From the NCBI GenBank assembly GCA_010909165.1, contig MU008160.1:620001-684000 (forward strand): DNA of 64,000 bases, given 5' to 3'. Shown here one piece after another: positions 1 through 9,689 of the stretch. The stretch is from Anthoceros angustus. Taxonomy: Eukaryota > Streptophyta > Anthocerotopsida > Anthocerotales > Anthocerotaceae. The notes under the pieces were generated by a model. That model made no database searches and was not told where the DNA came from. It worked only from the letters and a program-made list of their open reading frames with translations. The position numbers were made by a program, and so were the translations under genes. Positions within the stretch are counted from its first letter, which is position 1; every line of letters begins with the position of its first letter.

Positions 1-783
1 CTTGGCCCTTCTGCTTGCAACACCTCTTGCCGTACAACTTCAATCACACTTGTACTTTGCTCATGACCCTCTCCTTCCAACTGCGCCAGTGCTCTCAACT
101 CCTTGTCATGAAATCGGTCATCAATAGCCACAATCCGCTCTCTAGTTTTCACACGAGAAATAAAATCTGCATTCACATCCTGCTTCCCTGCAATTTCTTA
201 AACTCTTCCATCTCCTACGTACTTCGAAATCTTCGCTACCTTGCCAGATTCTAGCTCTAAGTCTTCTATGGCATTTGGATCTACATACGTTCCCTCCGGA
301 CTCCAACCTATGCTATCTCCCGAACCTTTATCAGGAAAATTCATATCATAGGCCTTGCTTTTGTAGAAAGCTACATACTTCTGGCAGTCGTGGTGGTACT
401 CTCTCCAAGGAACCATAAATCCTTTCTACATAATCATACAAAGGTTCCCTCCTCTTTCTTCGCAAAGTCCTCAACCGGGCCGACGTGTGATGTGCATAAC
501 TCAGGCCACATAATCAGTTAAAAAATGCAGCTTTCAAATCATCCCAATCCGGTGGTGGTGCAGCCCCATAGGTACGACTATACCAGTGTCGGGCATGACT
601 TTGAAGCACTCCAGGAAAAATTCGGAAACCTATGACTGAGGCTTCTAAATTTACATGAGACACATGTTCAAAAGTTCACACAAAAGCCTCGGCGTCTTCA
701 CCTCGTTTATTCTCCCCAAATTTTACATATTGCTGGCGGCTATGGGGTCGCTGACTCCCACCACCTCCGCTTCCTCCACTCAT
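1..783 (-). pseudogene. Gypsy-type gag remnant, arm A
   Basis: Read on the minus strand from an ATG at 783, the translation begins MSGGSGGGGSQR. In successive frames it continues through EDAEAFV, FRIFPGVLQSHARHWYSRT and WDDLKAAF, then REPLYDYVERIYGSLERVPP. This order (aromatic-rich helix, HARxWY, DWxDLKxAF, LYDYVERxxxSLERVP) is that of the retrotransposon gag capsid domain of Ty3/gypsy elements. Gag forms the cytoplasmic virus-like particle. Several frameshifts and stops separate the blocks, so it is non-functional, and the remnant leaves the window on the left. The extra ORF-like region and long LTR of the same element lie upstream at 1600-5883. Family assignment rests on the domain pattern, not a search. 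Confidence 0.72.
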
Positions 784-1189
784 GGTCGAGGGCGTCCACA
801 GGGCAGCTACTCCAGCTCCTCCCTCCAGACTCCAACCACTACCAGGGAGAGGGGTGTTTTACAAAACCCCTTTTGCAAATCTCCCAATCTTTACAGCTCT
901 AAACACCTCCGTTATAAATTGGTTTAAGTTTCGCTGGTGTGGCAAGTTTTAAGACTCGGTTTACGACGGGGTTTCTAGTTGGATGATGTGGCACTCTTTT
1001 GGGTGCTCATTTACAACAACGGATTCATGACGTGGCTCTCACGTTGTACATAACGTTGTAAAAGCTTTTTTTTTTCAAAATTTGATCTTTATTTTTCTAA
1101 AAATCTTTATTAACATCTCTAATCACAAAAATATGATTGGAAGCCATTTACAATGCATGTATGACGTGGCTCCTTGTTAGATTACGTTA

Positions 1190-1253
1190 AAGCCTTTTCT
1201 CAAAATTTGTTCTTTATTTCTTCAAAATAAAGAACAAATTTTGAGAAAAAGGC
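1190..1253. repeat. Long perfect-stem hairpin, MITE-like
   Basis: AAGCCTTTTCTCAAAATTTG is followed by TTCTTTATTT, then a short CTTCA loop, then the reverse complement ending GAGAAAAAGGCTT. The stem is about 29 base pairs with one extra A. The same hairpin is preserved in the B and B' copies. Confidence 0.85.
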
Positions 1254-1311
1254 TTTTACAACAAAGATGATATTTATTGTAGATTACGTTGTAAAAGCCT
1301 TTTTCTCCAAA

Positions 1312-1372
1312 TTTATTATTATTATTATTATTACTATCTATAATAATATAATATAATAATGATAATCACAAA
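1312..1372. repeat. ATT/AT-rich microsatellite
   Basis: A run of (ATT)n followed by TAATAATATAATATAATAAT. It is shorter in the other two copies, as expected of an unstable simple repeat. Confidence 0.8.
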
Positions 1373-1599
1373 GATATTTATTAATAAACCCAAAAAAAAT
1401 ATGATTGGAGGCCATTTACAACAGAAGAGATGATTTACGGAGGTGAAAGAACGATGGAAAGAGACCATCTAGGAAGGGACAACAAATGGGGACCCGGGGG
1501 TCGGAGTAAAGAGGAGCAACCGAGCTCCCTACCTAAAGTGACCAATCGCACTCACAATGTCATATGCGTAGAATAAACGGCCCGCAAACCACGAGGAAG

Positions 1600-2891
1600 A
1601 GGAAAGGCATCACCCACCGCCGCCTTTATGGAGAATCGCTGAGAGCGCCTGAAGAGCAATAGAAACCCGGAAGTATGCCGTGAAGTACGAGAGGACAGAC
1701 TATGCCTCACAAGATGGTAAGCTTTGGCACAAGACTTGATGAATTTGTCAAAGTCCTCACCATTGCCCCATACGCTTTAGAGCAAGCGGATAAAGAGGTG
1801 GCCCGCTTGCATCCCGCTATACTTATGGACCTTGAGAGCCAGACGGCAGCACCCCACCGGACTTGGTGATGACTGAGCGGAGGTGGCGCCACGGTGGTCA
1901 AGAACCACTACATCCGCCACCACAACCGGTCGCCACGACAAGGTATAAGTCCGCCCGATTGAACGACCAAGAAGAGTATACTCCCGCCTCCTCCGTGCCA
2001 TATAGCCACTTTCGCAGCAATGGCAAACATGACGCCACGGATGGCGCCATGAGTGGCAATGCGCGACTTCTGGGGACAACGAGCAAGGTGGACACCGAGA
2101 CGCCAAGAGCAGAGCCGCACTCACAAGTGAGGAGCGAAGAAGCCACAGCCGGAGTAGGCCGAGACGGAATCGCATCGCAGAGTGAAGGTGGTGCGATGTG
2201 AAATCCTCATGCATGGGCGGGCCAAGAGCCAAGCACCGCCTCCCTTCCTGTAACAAGAGCAAGCCGCGCCTAGTGGACTCGGAGATGGAGGGGTCCCGGA
2301 GGATGATCAAAAGCCCGGCCGAGCCGCTCGAGCAGATGCCTCGCAATCCCTAAAGCCATCGTGATAAATGTAGAGAAAGGAGGGAAGTCCTTCCGAGCAT
2401 CTCCGATAACATGTCTCCGGCCCGCCTCAAGGACGATTGAGAGAGAAGGTTCCTCCTCCACACTTGATACGAGATCCTCGAGAAAGGGCTTGTCATGGAG
2501 GATGAAACGGAAGCCAAGGCAGAGGGCCCAACTCCCCAAGAAAGCCGGGAAGAGACCTATGAGAGCAGCCCCACGCCCAAATTGCACAGCAGTGGATGCT
2601 TGCTGGCCAGTCGCCTGTGGCACTCAAAAGCCCCGAGCCCAAGATGTCCCCAAGAGTATCCATAATCTTCAGATCAAACCCCGAGCCGGACAAAAGGACC
2701 TGAGACGGAGGCAGACGAATGAGGTACCTGGCGCCTAGCAAAACAAGGAAAGGATTCCAAAGGCCACCGAGCATCCTCCAAGAAAGGGAGGTCTTCAATG
2801 GGAGAGGTCCTCTGCAAGGGCCTTGTATGGGACTTTTGGCCGATGGCCAGCCGCACAATCCCGTGTCGTTGTAGGAAGAAGTCCGCTCCAA
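1600..2891 (-). pseudogene. Extra ORF-like region upstream of gag, arm A
   Basis: This minus-strand region lies between the long LTR and gag. Its overlapping open frames share peptide blocks with the B copy, for example FILHDKPFLEDL, KWLYG, VATGCGGGCSG here against VATVCGGGCSG in B, and the DFDKxIKSCAKA block near its end. Agreement at peptide level between diverged copies supports former coding. I recognise no domain. Some Tat-lineage gypsy elements, notably Ogre, carry an additional ORF between the 5' LTR and gag as well as very long LTRs, so an Ogre-like element is a reasonable guess, not a proven call. The frame breaks repeatedly. Confidence 0.5.
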
Positions 2892-3392
2892 GGGAATGAT
2901 AGGCCCGCTTACCGCTTCTGTGTGATTACTGCCCCTAGCGCCTGCTCACCTCAACTCACACACACATACTCCTAACTACTCACAACGTTTCACCGTGACA
3001 GCCCGTATGGCTAAACGCTTAAGGGACCTGCTCATCAGATCGCTCACATACATCCTCACGATCCGCCCTTTCTCTCTCACGCTACACTCTTCGCCTTAGA
3101 AAAGACGCTGGTTACGCAGCCTCCTCCGCTGGCCGCCTCCGTCCGTGCTCTACACGCCCTCCCGAGTTCCTCCGCTCACGTTGCCCGCTCGGCCGGGACC
3201 GCCCCGGACGAGCACGGTCACCACCCTTCCCCGCACACACCACAACGCTAAGTCCGCCACCGGACCTTGATCAATCTCCCGAGTCGCCGCGGCTCGCTGA
3301 CTCAGACTCACGCTTAGCAAGAAGACTCACAAAGGTCCGCAAGAACGCGATCAACACCAAGAGAAAGATGCTTTACTAGAGCAGCCTCACCC

Positions 3393-3401
3393 TCTTATAT
3401 C
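3393..3401 (-). promoter_or_regulatory. TATA box of the long gypsy LTR, arm A
   Basis: The minus strand reads GCGATATAAGAGGG, followed about 30 bases later by AAAGCATCTTTCTCTTGG, plausibly the transcription start region. The C copy has a comparable AT-rich core near 25047. Confidence 0.5.
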
Positions 3402-3795
3402 GCGCCCAAGGTGGCGCCTTTATTACACCCCTATTCGAAATGATAGCCACCGGTATACCCTAATCGCCGCCCACCATTTATCCCCTATCTCCTTCGCCGA
3501 CGTGGAAGGTCCTGGCCCCGCCCAATGGGTGGTCCAACTCGTCCCGACAGCTTGTGGTGCACCCAATCGGATGATCCGTGAGGCGGGCCCTCCTCTCCCG
3601 AATCTCGCCGTTACCGGGCGGTTCGACAACCGCTACACACGACGCCATCCTCCCTCGGCCCCTCGGGTCCTTCACGGGGCCACCACCATCGGCCTCTAGC
3701 GTCGGCGGGGCTCCTCCCCACCCCCCGAGGTCTGCCCCTCGACTCGAACTCGTGAGTCCGCTTATTTCGGGTCCGCCAGGTCCGACCTTGTTCGG

Positions 3796-3906
3796 GTCCG
3801 GACCTCGTGGTCCGGACGGGGTCCGGACTGTGGTCCGGACGACGGGGTCCGGACTCGTGGTCCGACTTATTACCGAGGTCCTGTGGTCCGGCCTCCGGGT
3901 CCGGAC
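3796..3906. repeat. Cluster of palindromic GTCCGGAC octamers in the gypsy LTR
   Basis: Six perfect GTCCGGAC octamers lie within 111 bases, mixed with half copies such as GGTCCG and AGTCCGA. Fewer perfect copies occur at the same place in B' (about 58795-58910) and C (about 25380). They could be an internal tandem-repeat block or protein-binding sites of the LTR. Confidence 0.75.
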
Positions 3907-5883
3907 AAAGTCCGACTCACGCCCACCCTTTCCTCACGGACCTCCGTGGCTCTCCTCAAGTCCTACTGCTCCCGATCGCCTGTGACTTCGCTGGCCCCTC
4001 CTTCCATGGTGAGGTGCGGGTGCTTACCTGATCCGCCTCCTCGCTCGCCTCCGCTGCCTCCCGCTATCTCCAAACAGGCCACTAGGGTCCCCTGTGGCCC
4101 TGTGGCCTTCATCTCCTTCTCGAGCCTTCCGTGGGTCCGTCTGCTTGCGCCGCCGCCGAGGCTTTCATCGCTTCAGAGCTCAGTGGTAATAGGCAAAGTC
4201 CGAATCGACTTGTTGAATTGCCTCTTCCACGTGTGCGGGCACCCATACTCCCTCCGCCATAAGTGCCCCGGAGTCAAGGCGCGCCGCTGTTGGGCCACCT
4301 CCCGGCCGACGGATGCCTGAGCTGGTCAGATCACGCGAGGCTACAAGGGCGGCCTCGTCACCTCCTACTACTGTCTACCGCCGCCTCCCCCTGCTGCTTC
4401 TTTCCATCGCCACCATCTGCCATAGGCACTGCTCCTCCGCCTTCTCAGGGACTGCCAGCCTTCTTTCTCGCCCAGGCTCGCCTCCGCTCATTCCGCCTTT
4501 AGCCCGCCTCCTCTCCAAAGGCGGATACCTCCGTCCGACACCGGACTTCCTCCACTCGTAGCCCGGCAACGCCCAACCTCGATAGTCGCTGATTTTCCTC
4601 CGCCTTCGGGACGGAGCCGAGGCACTCTGCTTCGCGTTTCGAGGTCGGGATTCTCCTCGTTGAGAGTCACCTGCCTCCGACGGACCTTGGAGTTGTAGGC
4701 CAGCTGCTCCGGCTGGCCCCATCCGCCGCCGCCCCTTCTACCTCTCAGCACTGCACTTGAGATCCCTATCTCCCGAGGCCGCCCTGCCTCGCCCATAGCC
4801 GCCGGCCTTCGAGTTAGCCGCCTGGCCGACCTTCTCCACCGGGTTCCCGATCACGCCTCAGAGGATCCCTGGCCGCTTGCCGGCTTCCGACTTCGCCCGC
4901 TTACCTCGGGCCTCGCCCACTTGGCGCCGCTTAGCCGGCCGCCTCCGCCAGTCCCGAGCTCTCCGGCCGTCGCGAGTGTCTTTCCGCCACCCGGCTGCTT
5001 CTTCTCGATCCGAGCGAGGGACTCCGCCTTTCCTTTGCCCCTACCGCCTCACTTGCTCTTGGAGTTCCACCATCCTCCTCCGGTGGCCTCCACTCGGGTC
5101 TTCTCTCCACTACCACGTAGACCCTAAAGCATTCTGGCCATGACGTGGTAGAAGGATCGCCGTGTTTCTTCCACTCACCGCGAGGCCCCCACAAAGTCCG
5201 AGTGGAGCTGCATTTCGGTCCGGGCCAAGGACCTCCATACCGCAGCCCCGAGTAAGTCCGGATCGGGTTCTCCTGATCTAATCCAGACCCTCGTGTCCCA
5301 GGGTGAGTGGGTCCCGAGTCTCACCCTCTTGGCCTCTTGGCCTCTAACCCTTGTGCTCTTCTCCTGGGCCTTGAGGAGGTGAGGGGTCCGGAGCAAGCTC
5401 TTGGCTCCGCTTGGGACAGACTGCCGGATGGGCCGCTGCGACTTCGCCTCCCGCTTTGTGGAAGTAATCATGGCGTTGTCTCAGAATCGCTGGGTCTGCA
5501 GCGCCTTTCACCCTACGCCCGCATTACTCGCCTACAGCTGGAAGTGAATACCGCTATAACGGCTCAAGGTTACGGCCCCGCCTCACCTGCATGCCCGACC
5601 TCCACCAGGTGGCCCAGCACGTGCCAATCCCTCGTCTGGGTCTCACGCCCACCCCAGGTTACTTCCGGCGATTTCTATCCTATTTGACCGGGTGGGTCCT
5701 GACTTATCCTGCCATCCCAGAGTCCGAGCTCGCATAGTGGTACCAGTCCGTTGTTCACCTGTAGTCCGAGTATACCCGAGCCTCGTCCAAGCGCTACCCC
5801 ACTTCTCCCTTCCACTTTATTTATCCTTCAACTCTAAAAATGTAAACCCCTACTTATTTCCTAACTCCTGAGCATAGCCCACA

Positions 5884-5896
5884 TACTCCCTTCTCA
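5884..5896 (-). other. Polypurine tract before the gypsy LTR, arm A
   Basis: The minus strand reads TGAGAAGGGAGTA immediately before the LTR start TGTGGGC. This is the expected position for the plus-strand primer of a 3' LTR. The B copy reads GAGAAGGGGAGTA at 18654-18666. Confidence 0.65.
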
Positions 5897-5899
5897 TCC

Positions 5900-6298
5900 G
5901 TCAATGCCTCCGCCAACACTAAGCATGATACTCTCACCCGCCACCCGCTTACTCCGAGTGAGCACAGCCTCCATCTAGCCGAGACCTGGACTTGACCCGC
6001 CGTCATACTTGCACCACTTGTACGGACCCATCCATCTCTGTGAAGTTTCCTGGAAAATGCATGTGATTTACATCATAAAGGAGGGCCAGTCCCTCCTTAT
6101 ATACTCCCTGACCGTAGGGCGATCGTACAATCTTTCACCGGGCTTTTGCACTCATCTTCAAATTGAGCTTCTTCCCCGCCCTCCGTGTCCGTGACACTCC
6201 TAAGAGTCGCCGAGTTGGCTTTCCTCCTCCGCCGCCTCCTTCCATCATTACCGGGGTAAGTGGGCACTTCAAACTCTACCGGCATGAGAGTGTCCGTA
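5900..6298 (-). pseudogene. Gypsy integrase C-terminal part, split by copia, arm A
   Basis: The minus-strand frame contains MPVEFEVPTYPG just inside the copia junction. Downstream, in another frame, lies a MDGSVQVVQV-like block around a GPY-type module (WMGPYxVVQVY pattern, near 6015-6040). This is the C-terminal, GPY/F-like end of a Ty3/gypsy integrase. The core of the same gene lies on the far side of the copia element at 11430-12285. Frameshifts are present. The polypurine tract and LTR follow directly, as expected at the end of pol. Confidence 0.7.
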
Positions 6299-6538
6299 GG
6301 TAAGGGTATTAAAGCCCAATATGCTTAGACTAATACACTTAGTCTAAGTTAGGTGTCGATTAAGTATCATTAGTTAGCTTGGAAGCTAATCACTAGGAAG
6401 CTTCTTGTGCTCCTTCCTTAGCTTCTTGTGGAGCCCTATTGGAGGTATAAATACCCTCAAGCCTCATCTCAATGTGAGAGAGCTACTCTTGCCTCCTCCT
6501 CTCCTCTCCTCTTCCACCATGGTGCCCACGATCCTTCA
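6299..6538 (+). mobile_element. Copia 5' LTR, arm A
   Basis: It matches the 3' LTR at 11161-11425. The start is damaged (GGTAAGG in place of TGTAAGG) and the end is CCTTCA. It contains a TATAAATA box at 6446-6453, CTTAGACTAA/TTAGTCTAAG inverted arms, and repeated GCTTCTTGTG blocks. It is shorter than the 3' LTR through small internal deletions. Confidence 0.9.
6446..6453 (+). promoter_or_regulatory. TATA box of copia 5' LTR
   Basis: TATAAATA within GGAGGTATAAATACCCTC, itself a short inverted repeat. It is conserved in the other LTR copies examined, but is broken in the B 3' LTR, which reads GGAGGGTACCTCC. Confidence 0.7.
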
Positions 6539-6540
6539 AG

Positions 6541-6553
6541 CGGTATCGAGCCA
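6541..6553 (+). other. Copia primer-binding site (initiator Met tRNA type)
   Basis: GGTATCGAGCCA follows the 5' LTR by two bases. The usual plant copia site is TGGTATCAGAGCCA, so this copy lacks one A. The B copy has the same shortened form at 17997-18008. Confidence 0.75.
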
Positions 6554-6604
6554 TGGTTTGGTTGTGTTGTGATGCTAGAATTTTCTAGCTGCGGGACGGC
6601 TCGT

Positions 6605-7270
6605 GGAGTGCAGGTGATCGGCGGCGTGCAGCCGCGGCGGATGAGGTGGCGAGGCAAGCGCGACCGCGGGCGGCGAGCGGCGGAGGCCGTGGCGGCGCGG
6701 CAGCGGGCGTGCGAGCCGGCCGCGGGCCCGGCAGGCAGCGGCCGCGCGGCCGCGGCGCGGGCGGGCCGCGGGCGGCGGCCGAGGCAGCAGGCGCGGCCCC
6801 GGCCAGCCCGCGGCGCCGCCGGCCCAGCGCGGCCTTGGCCCGCGGCGCAGCGCCTTGAGCCCCGCGGCCGCGGCCGGCAGCGCCCGCGAGCCAGCGCCCG
6901 AGCCGCAGGCCGAGCCCGCGCCAGCGCGCCAGCCTTGCGCGCCCATGAGCCCGCGGCGCCGCGCCGGGCGCCAGCGCGGCCGCGCGGCGCCTGGCGAGCC
7001 CGCGGGCGCGCGCGGCGCCCGCGCCAGCAGGCCCCGCGGCCTTGGCGTGAGCCCGCGAGCCCGCGCAGCGCCGCCTTGAGCCCGCGCAGCGCCCGGCCGG
7101 CGCGCCCGGCCGCCAGCGCGCGCGGCCGCGCGGCGCGCGCGCGGGGTGTGGCGCGGCGCGTGTAGCCGCGGCCTTGCTGGCCGTCTTGGCGCAGCGCGTG
7201 GCCAGCGGCGTGCGTGGTAAGAGTGCGTGGCGGCGGGCGGCGGCAGGCGTGGCGGAAATTGAGGTCGGGC
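6605..7270. other. Extremely GC-rich low-complexity copia leader, arm A
   Basis: About 650 bases between the primer-binding site and gag consist almost entirely of G and C, with dense CpG, GCGGCCGC-like runs and scattered GCCTTGAGCCCGCG motifs. Long open frames occur in several frames and on both strands as a by-product of missing AT-rich stop codons. I do not call them genes. The tract is recognisable in B and B' but much more rearranged than the flanking copia sequence. Confidence 0.85.
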
Positions 7271-7398
7271 GGTGGCGGTCGTCGAGCGATTCGGATTACT
7301 CGGTGGAGCGATCAGCGGCAAAATACCGGGCCACGGTGGTCTTCTTTGACTTTTCTAACAAGGCGAGTTGAGTGTTTAATGTATCGATTTTTGAGTCA

Positions 7399-8225
7399 TG
7401 ATGTCTTCATCGTCGAGAGCGTCATGTTCAATATCGAGAAGTTAGATGGTACTAACTTCCGTTCGGAAAGAACAAGTGTATAATGTTCTAGTGCGAAAAG
7501 CGGATCAAGCCCATAAAGTTGTTAGGCGTCAAACGGATAGTATGACGGGATGAGTGGCGGGACTGGATGAGCTTGCTAGATCTACTATCATGCTAACATT
7601 GTCAAAAGCGGTGTACTTCAATGTGAAAGATAAGACCACGAGTTACGGATGGCGGTATGTGACTGTATGAGAAGCAAAGTGCGGCTTCTCGGTGTATTGG
7701 TTGAAGCTGGTGGACTTGAAGATGAAGGAAGGGACGAGGATGTCCGATCATCCGAATGATTTCAATACCATTTTCAGACTCTCCTCTCATCTCAGGTTTC
7801 CCAGTTAGTAGAGCTATGTTTCATTGGTCACAGGAGGTTGGGACTACCTTTAAATCGGCTGAGTAATTGCCGCTAGTGGTCTTACCATTGTAAATGTAGA
7901 AGGTAGCACATGGCGAGGAGGTGAGCAGGAAAAACATGGAACCTTCCAAAGGTTCCGGTGCCCTCATAGTGAGAGGGAGGTCCCGCTGCGAAGGGAAGCA
8001 ACAGGAGAAGCTTCTCTCGTAGCAAATCTCGTAGTAACAAGAATGTGGAGTGTCACTATTGTCACAAAAGGGGTCACTTCAAAAAGTGCGAGAAGTTCAA
8101 AAGGACCAAGGAAAAGAGAAGCGGGACAAGAAGGCGACTTAAATGCATCGAGTTGGAAGAGTTAAACTACATTGAGGACGGAGATGTCCTTATCTCTTCT
8201 TACTTGAATCTTGCAATTAACGTGG
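7399..8225 (+). pseudogene. Copia gag remnant with zinc knuckle, arm A
   Basis: Gag starts around ATG 7399-7424, with MFNIEKLDGTNF typical of copia gag openings. It continues through SDHPNDFNTIF (near 7740) to an Arg/Ser-rich segment (RSKSRS) and a CCHC knuckle at 8051-8089 that reads CHYCHKRGHFKKC, one residue short of the usual C-x2-C-x4-H-x4-C spacing. Gag packages RNA into cytoplasmic particles. At least four frame changes interrupt it. The B copy of the knuckle (about 16465-16505) is also frameshifted, but at a different base. Confidence 0.85.
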
Positions 8226-8600
8226 ATAGTCATTTATTACGCAATTGGATAATTGACTCGGTGCATCTTTCCATGTTACTCCTCATAGAGTGGTTTAAAC
8301 GTATGATGCTACAAGGAAAGGATCGTTAGGCTTGGAAATAACTATGCATGCGGATCGCGGGCGTAGGTGATGTGCAACTCAAGTTTGACAACGGATCTTC
8401 ATTCATCTTTGAAGGGCGTTAGGCATGTTCGAAGTTGACAAAGAGCATGATTAGCGCGGGGCGGTTGGATGATCTTTGGTTACCACTTTGGTTTGGGGAT
8501 CACTCTTGGAAGATCTCCAAAGGTTCTCTTGTGTTAGCTCGTGGATCGAAGTGTGGCACTTTGTACTCACTTGGTAAACCATCAAAGATCATGATGTATG
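8225..8600 (+). pseudogene. Copia protease remnant, arm A
   Basis: After LLRNWIIDS the expected aspartic-protease Asp-Ser-Gly-Ala signature is lost to a one-base deletion. GDVQLKFDNGSSFIFEG (near 8370) and MISAGRLDD (near 8442) follow, which are typical of the segment between protease and integrase in plant copia polyproteins. It processes the polyprotein in functional relatives and is broken here. Confidence 0.75.
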
Positions 8601-9560
8601 ACAGAGCGACCAAATGTTTCCTTGTGGCATTGCGGTTAGGACATATGTCTCGAGAAGGGAATGAAGGTTTTATCTCGTTACGGTTATATCATTCTTAACT
8701 TCTCGATCTCTCGATGTGTGAGCCTTTGTTTATATGGGAAGCAGACAAAATCATCACATCGAACACGAGGTAAAAGTAAGTAAACCTCTTGAGTTGGTTC
8801 ACGATGTATGTGGACCTATGCCTCTTGCATCATTAGGCGGTGCCTCTTATTTTGTCACTTTCATAGATGATTTCTCACGCAAGGTGTGGGTTTTATCCTT
8901 TGAGGAAAAGGATGAAGTTACGGTGTTTGAAATTTGTCACCCTTGTAGAATCGATCACCGATTGAAGTGTCTAAGGGCGGATAATGGTGGAAGTATGTTT
9001 CCGGTCATTACATGATTCCAAGGAATCAAAAGAGAATTGGCCGTATACTCCTCCACAAAATGGTGTGGTGGCGGATGAAGCAGAACCATTCGAGAGGATC
9101 GTAGTTTGTTGTCAAACTGGATTGCCTAATGGGTTTTGGGCGAGCGGTGTCTCTGCAGTTCATCTTATTAATGATCTCCTAATAAAACATTGATGAGCGA
9201 GTTCGGAGGAGCTATAGTGCGGAAAGAAACCATCCTACAAGCATCTGCGAGTGTTTGGGCGTGAGGCATCTTGCCATGTTCCAAAAGAGTTTTGGGACAA
9301 GTTGGCACCTAAGTCCAAGAAATGTATTTTTCTTGGCTATGGTGATTCGGTGAGATGGGATACCGTTTGTGGGATCCGAGGCTAGAAAGGTTGTTCGTAC
9401 TAACACGTGTTCTTCAATGAGAACAAGATGCAAGCCTACTCCAAGCTGGAGGTGCGAAGGGTGATCTTCCAAGAAGATGGACATGATCATCATGGGCGGG
9501 TTGATACCGTGGTAATGTGCGAGCACATTCCTCCACCGATGAAGAACCAAGAGTCGAACA
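8600..9560 (+). pseudogene. Copia integrase remnant, arm A
   Basis: LRLGHMS (near 8635) marks the His-containing pre-integrase zinc region. SLGGASYFVTFIDDFSRKVW (8837-8895) carries the first catalytic Asp region, LRADNGG (near 8970) the second, and PPQNGVV with a damaged downstream Glu region follows (near 9050). LPNGFW and CIFLGYGDS (near 9320-9345) complete the family pattern. Functional relatives insert the cDNA into chromosomes. Frameshifts lie between most blocks. Confidence 0.88.
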
Positions 9561-9689
9561 AGCTCCTATAGAGGTGCACATGCCGTAGGTCGAGCTTACG
9601 ACCTCGGCGGTATGATCCATCTCTGGATTATGTTATGCGGAGTTGTGGGGAACCCTCTTCTTACAAAGAGGCTCTGTCAGCAGTAACAA

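Larger units (their letters stand above)
900..1450. other. AT-rich non-coding spacer with MITE-like hairpin, arm A
   Basis: This gene-free AT-rich stretch lies upstream of gag. It holds a direct repeat (an ATATGATTGGA(A/G)GCCATTTACAA block near 1130 and near 1400), several GTTGTAAAAGC ends, one strong hairpin at 1190-1253 and an ATT microsatellite from 1312. The pattern suggests one or more small miniature inverted-repeat elements. Counterparts lie at 22900-23450 and 56040-56590. Confidence 0.6.
2920..5883 (-). mobile_element. Very long gypsy LTR, arm A
   Basis: Read on the minus strand it starts TGTGGGC directly after a purine-rich tract (complement at 5884-5896). It runs through GC-rich sequence to a promoter-like core, with TATATAAG complementary to 3393-3401, and then the conserved AAGCATCTTTCTCTTGG block. 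The 3' limit (about 2920) is approximate. The B, B', C and C' copies share start and core. Open frames inside are rich in Arg, Glu and Ala, but none is recognised. Confidence 0.65.

Noticed and set aside
6428-7321. Long overlapping open frames (up to about 250 residues) on both strands
   Set aside because: They coincide with the GC-only tract. Stop codons are rare there by composition, the peptides are Arg/Ala/Pro/Gly low complexity, and several frames are open at once.
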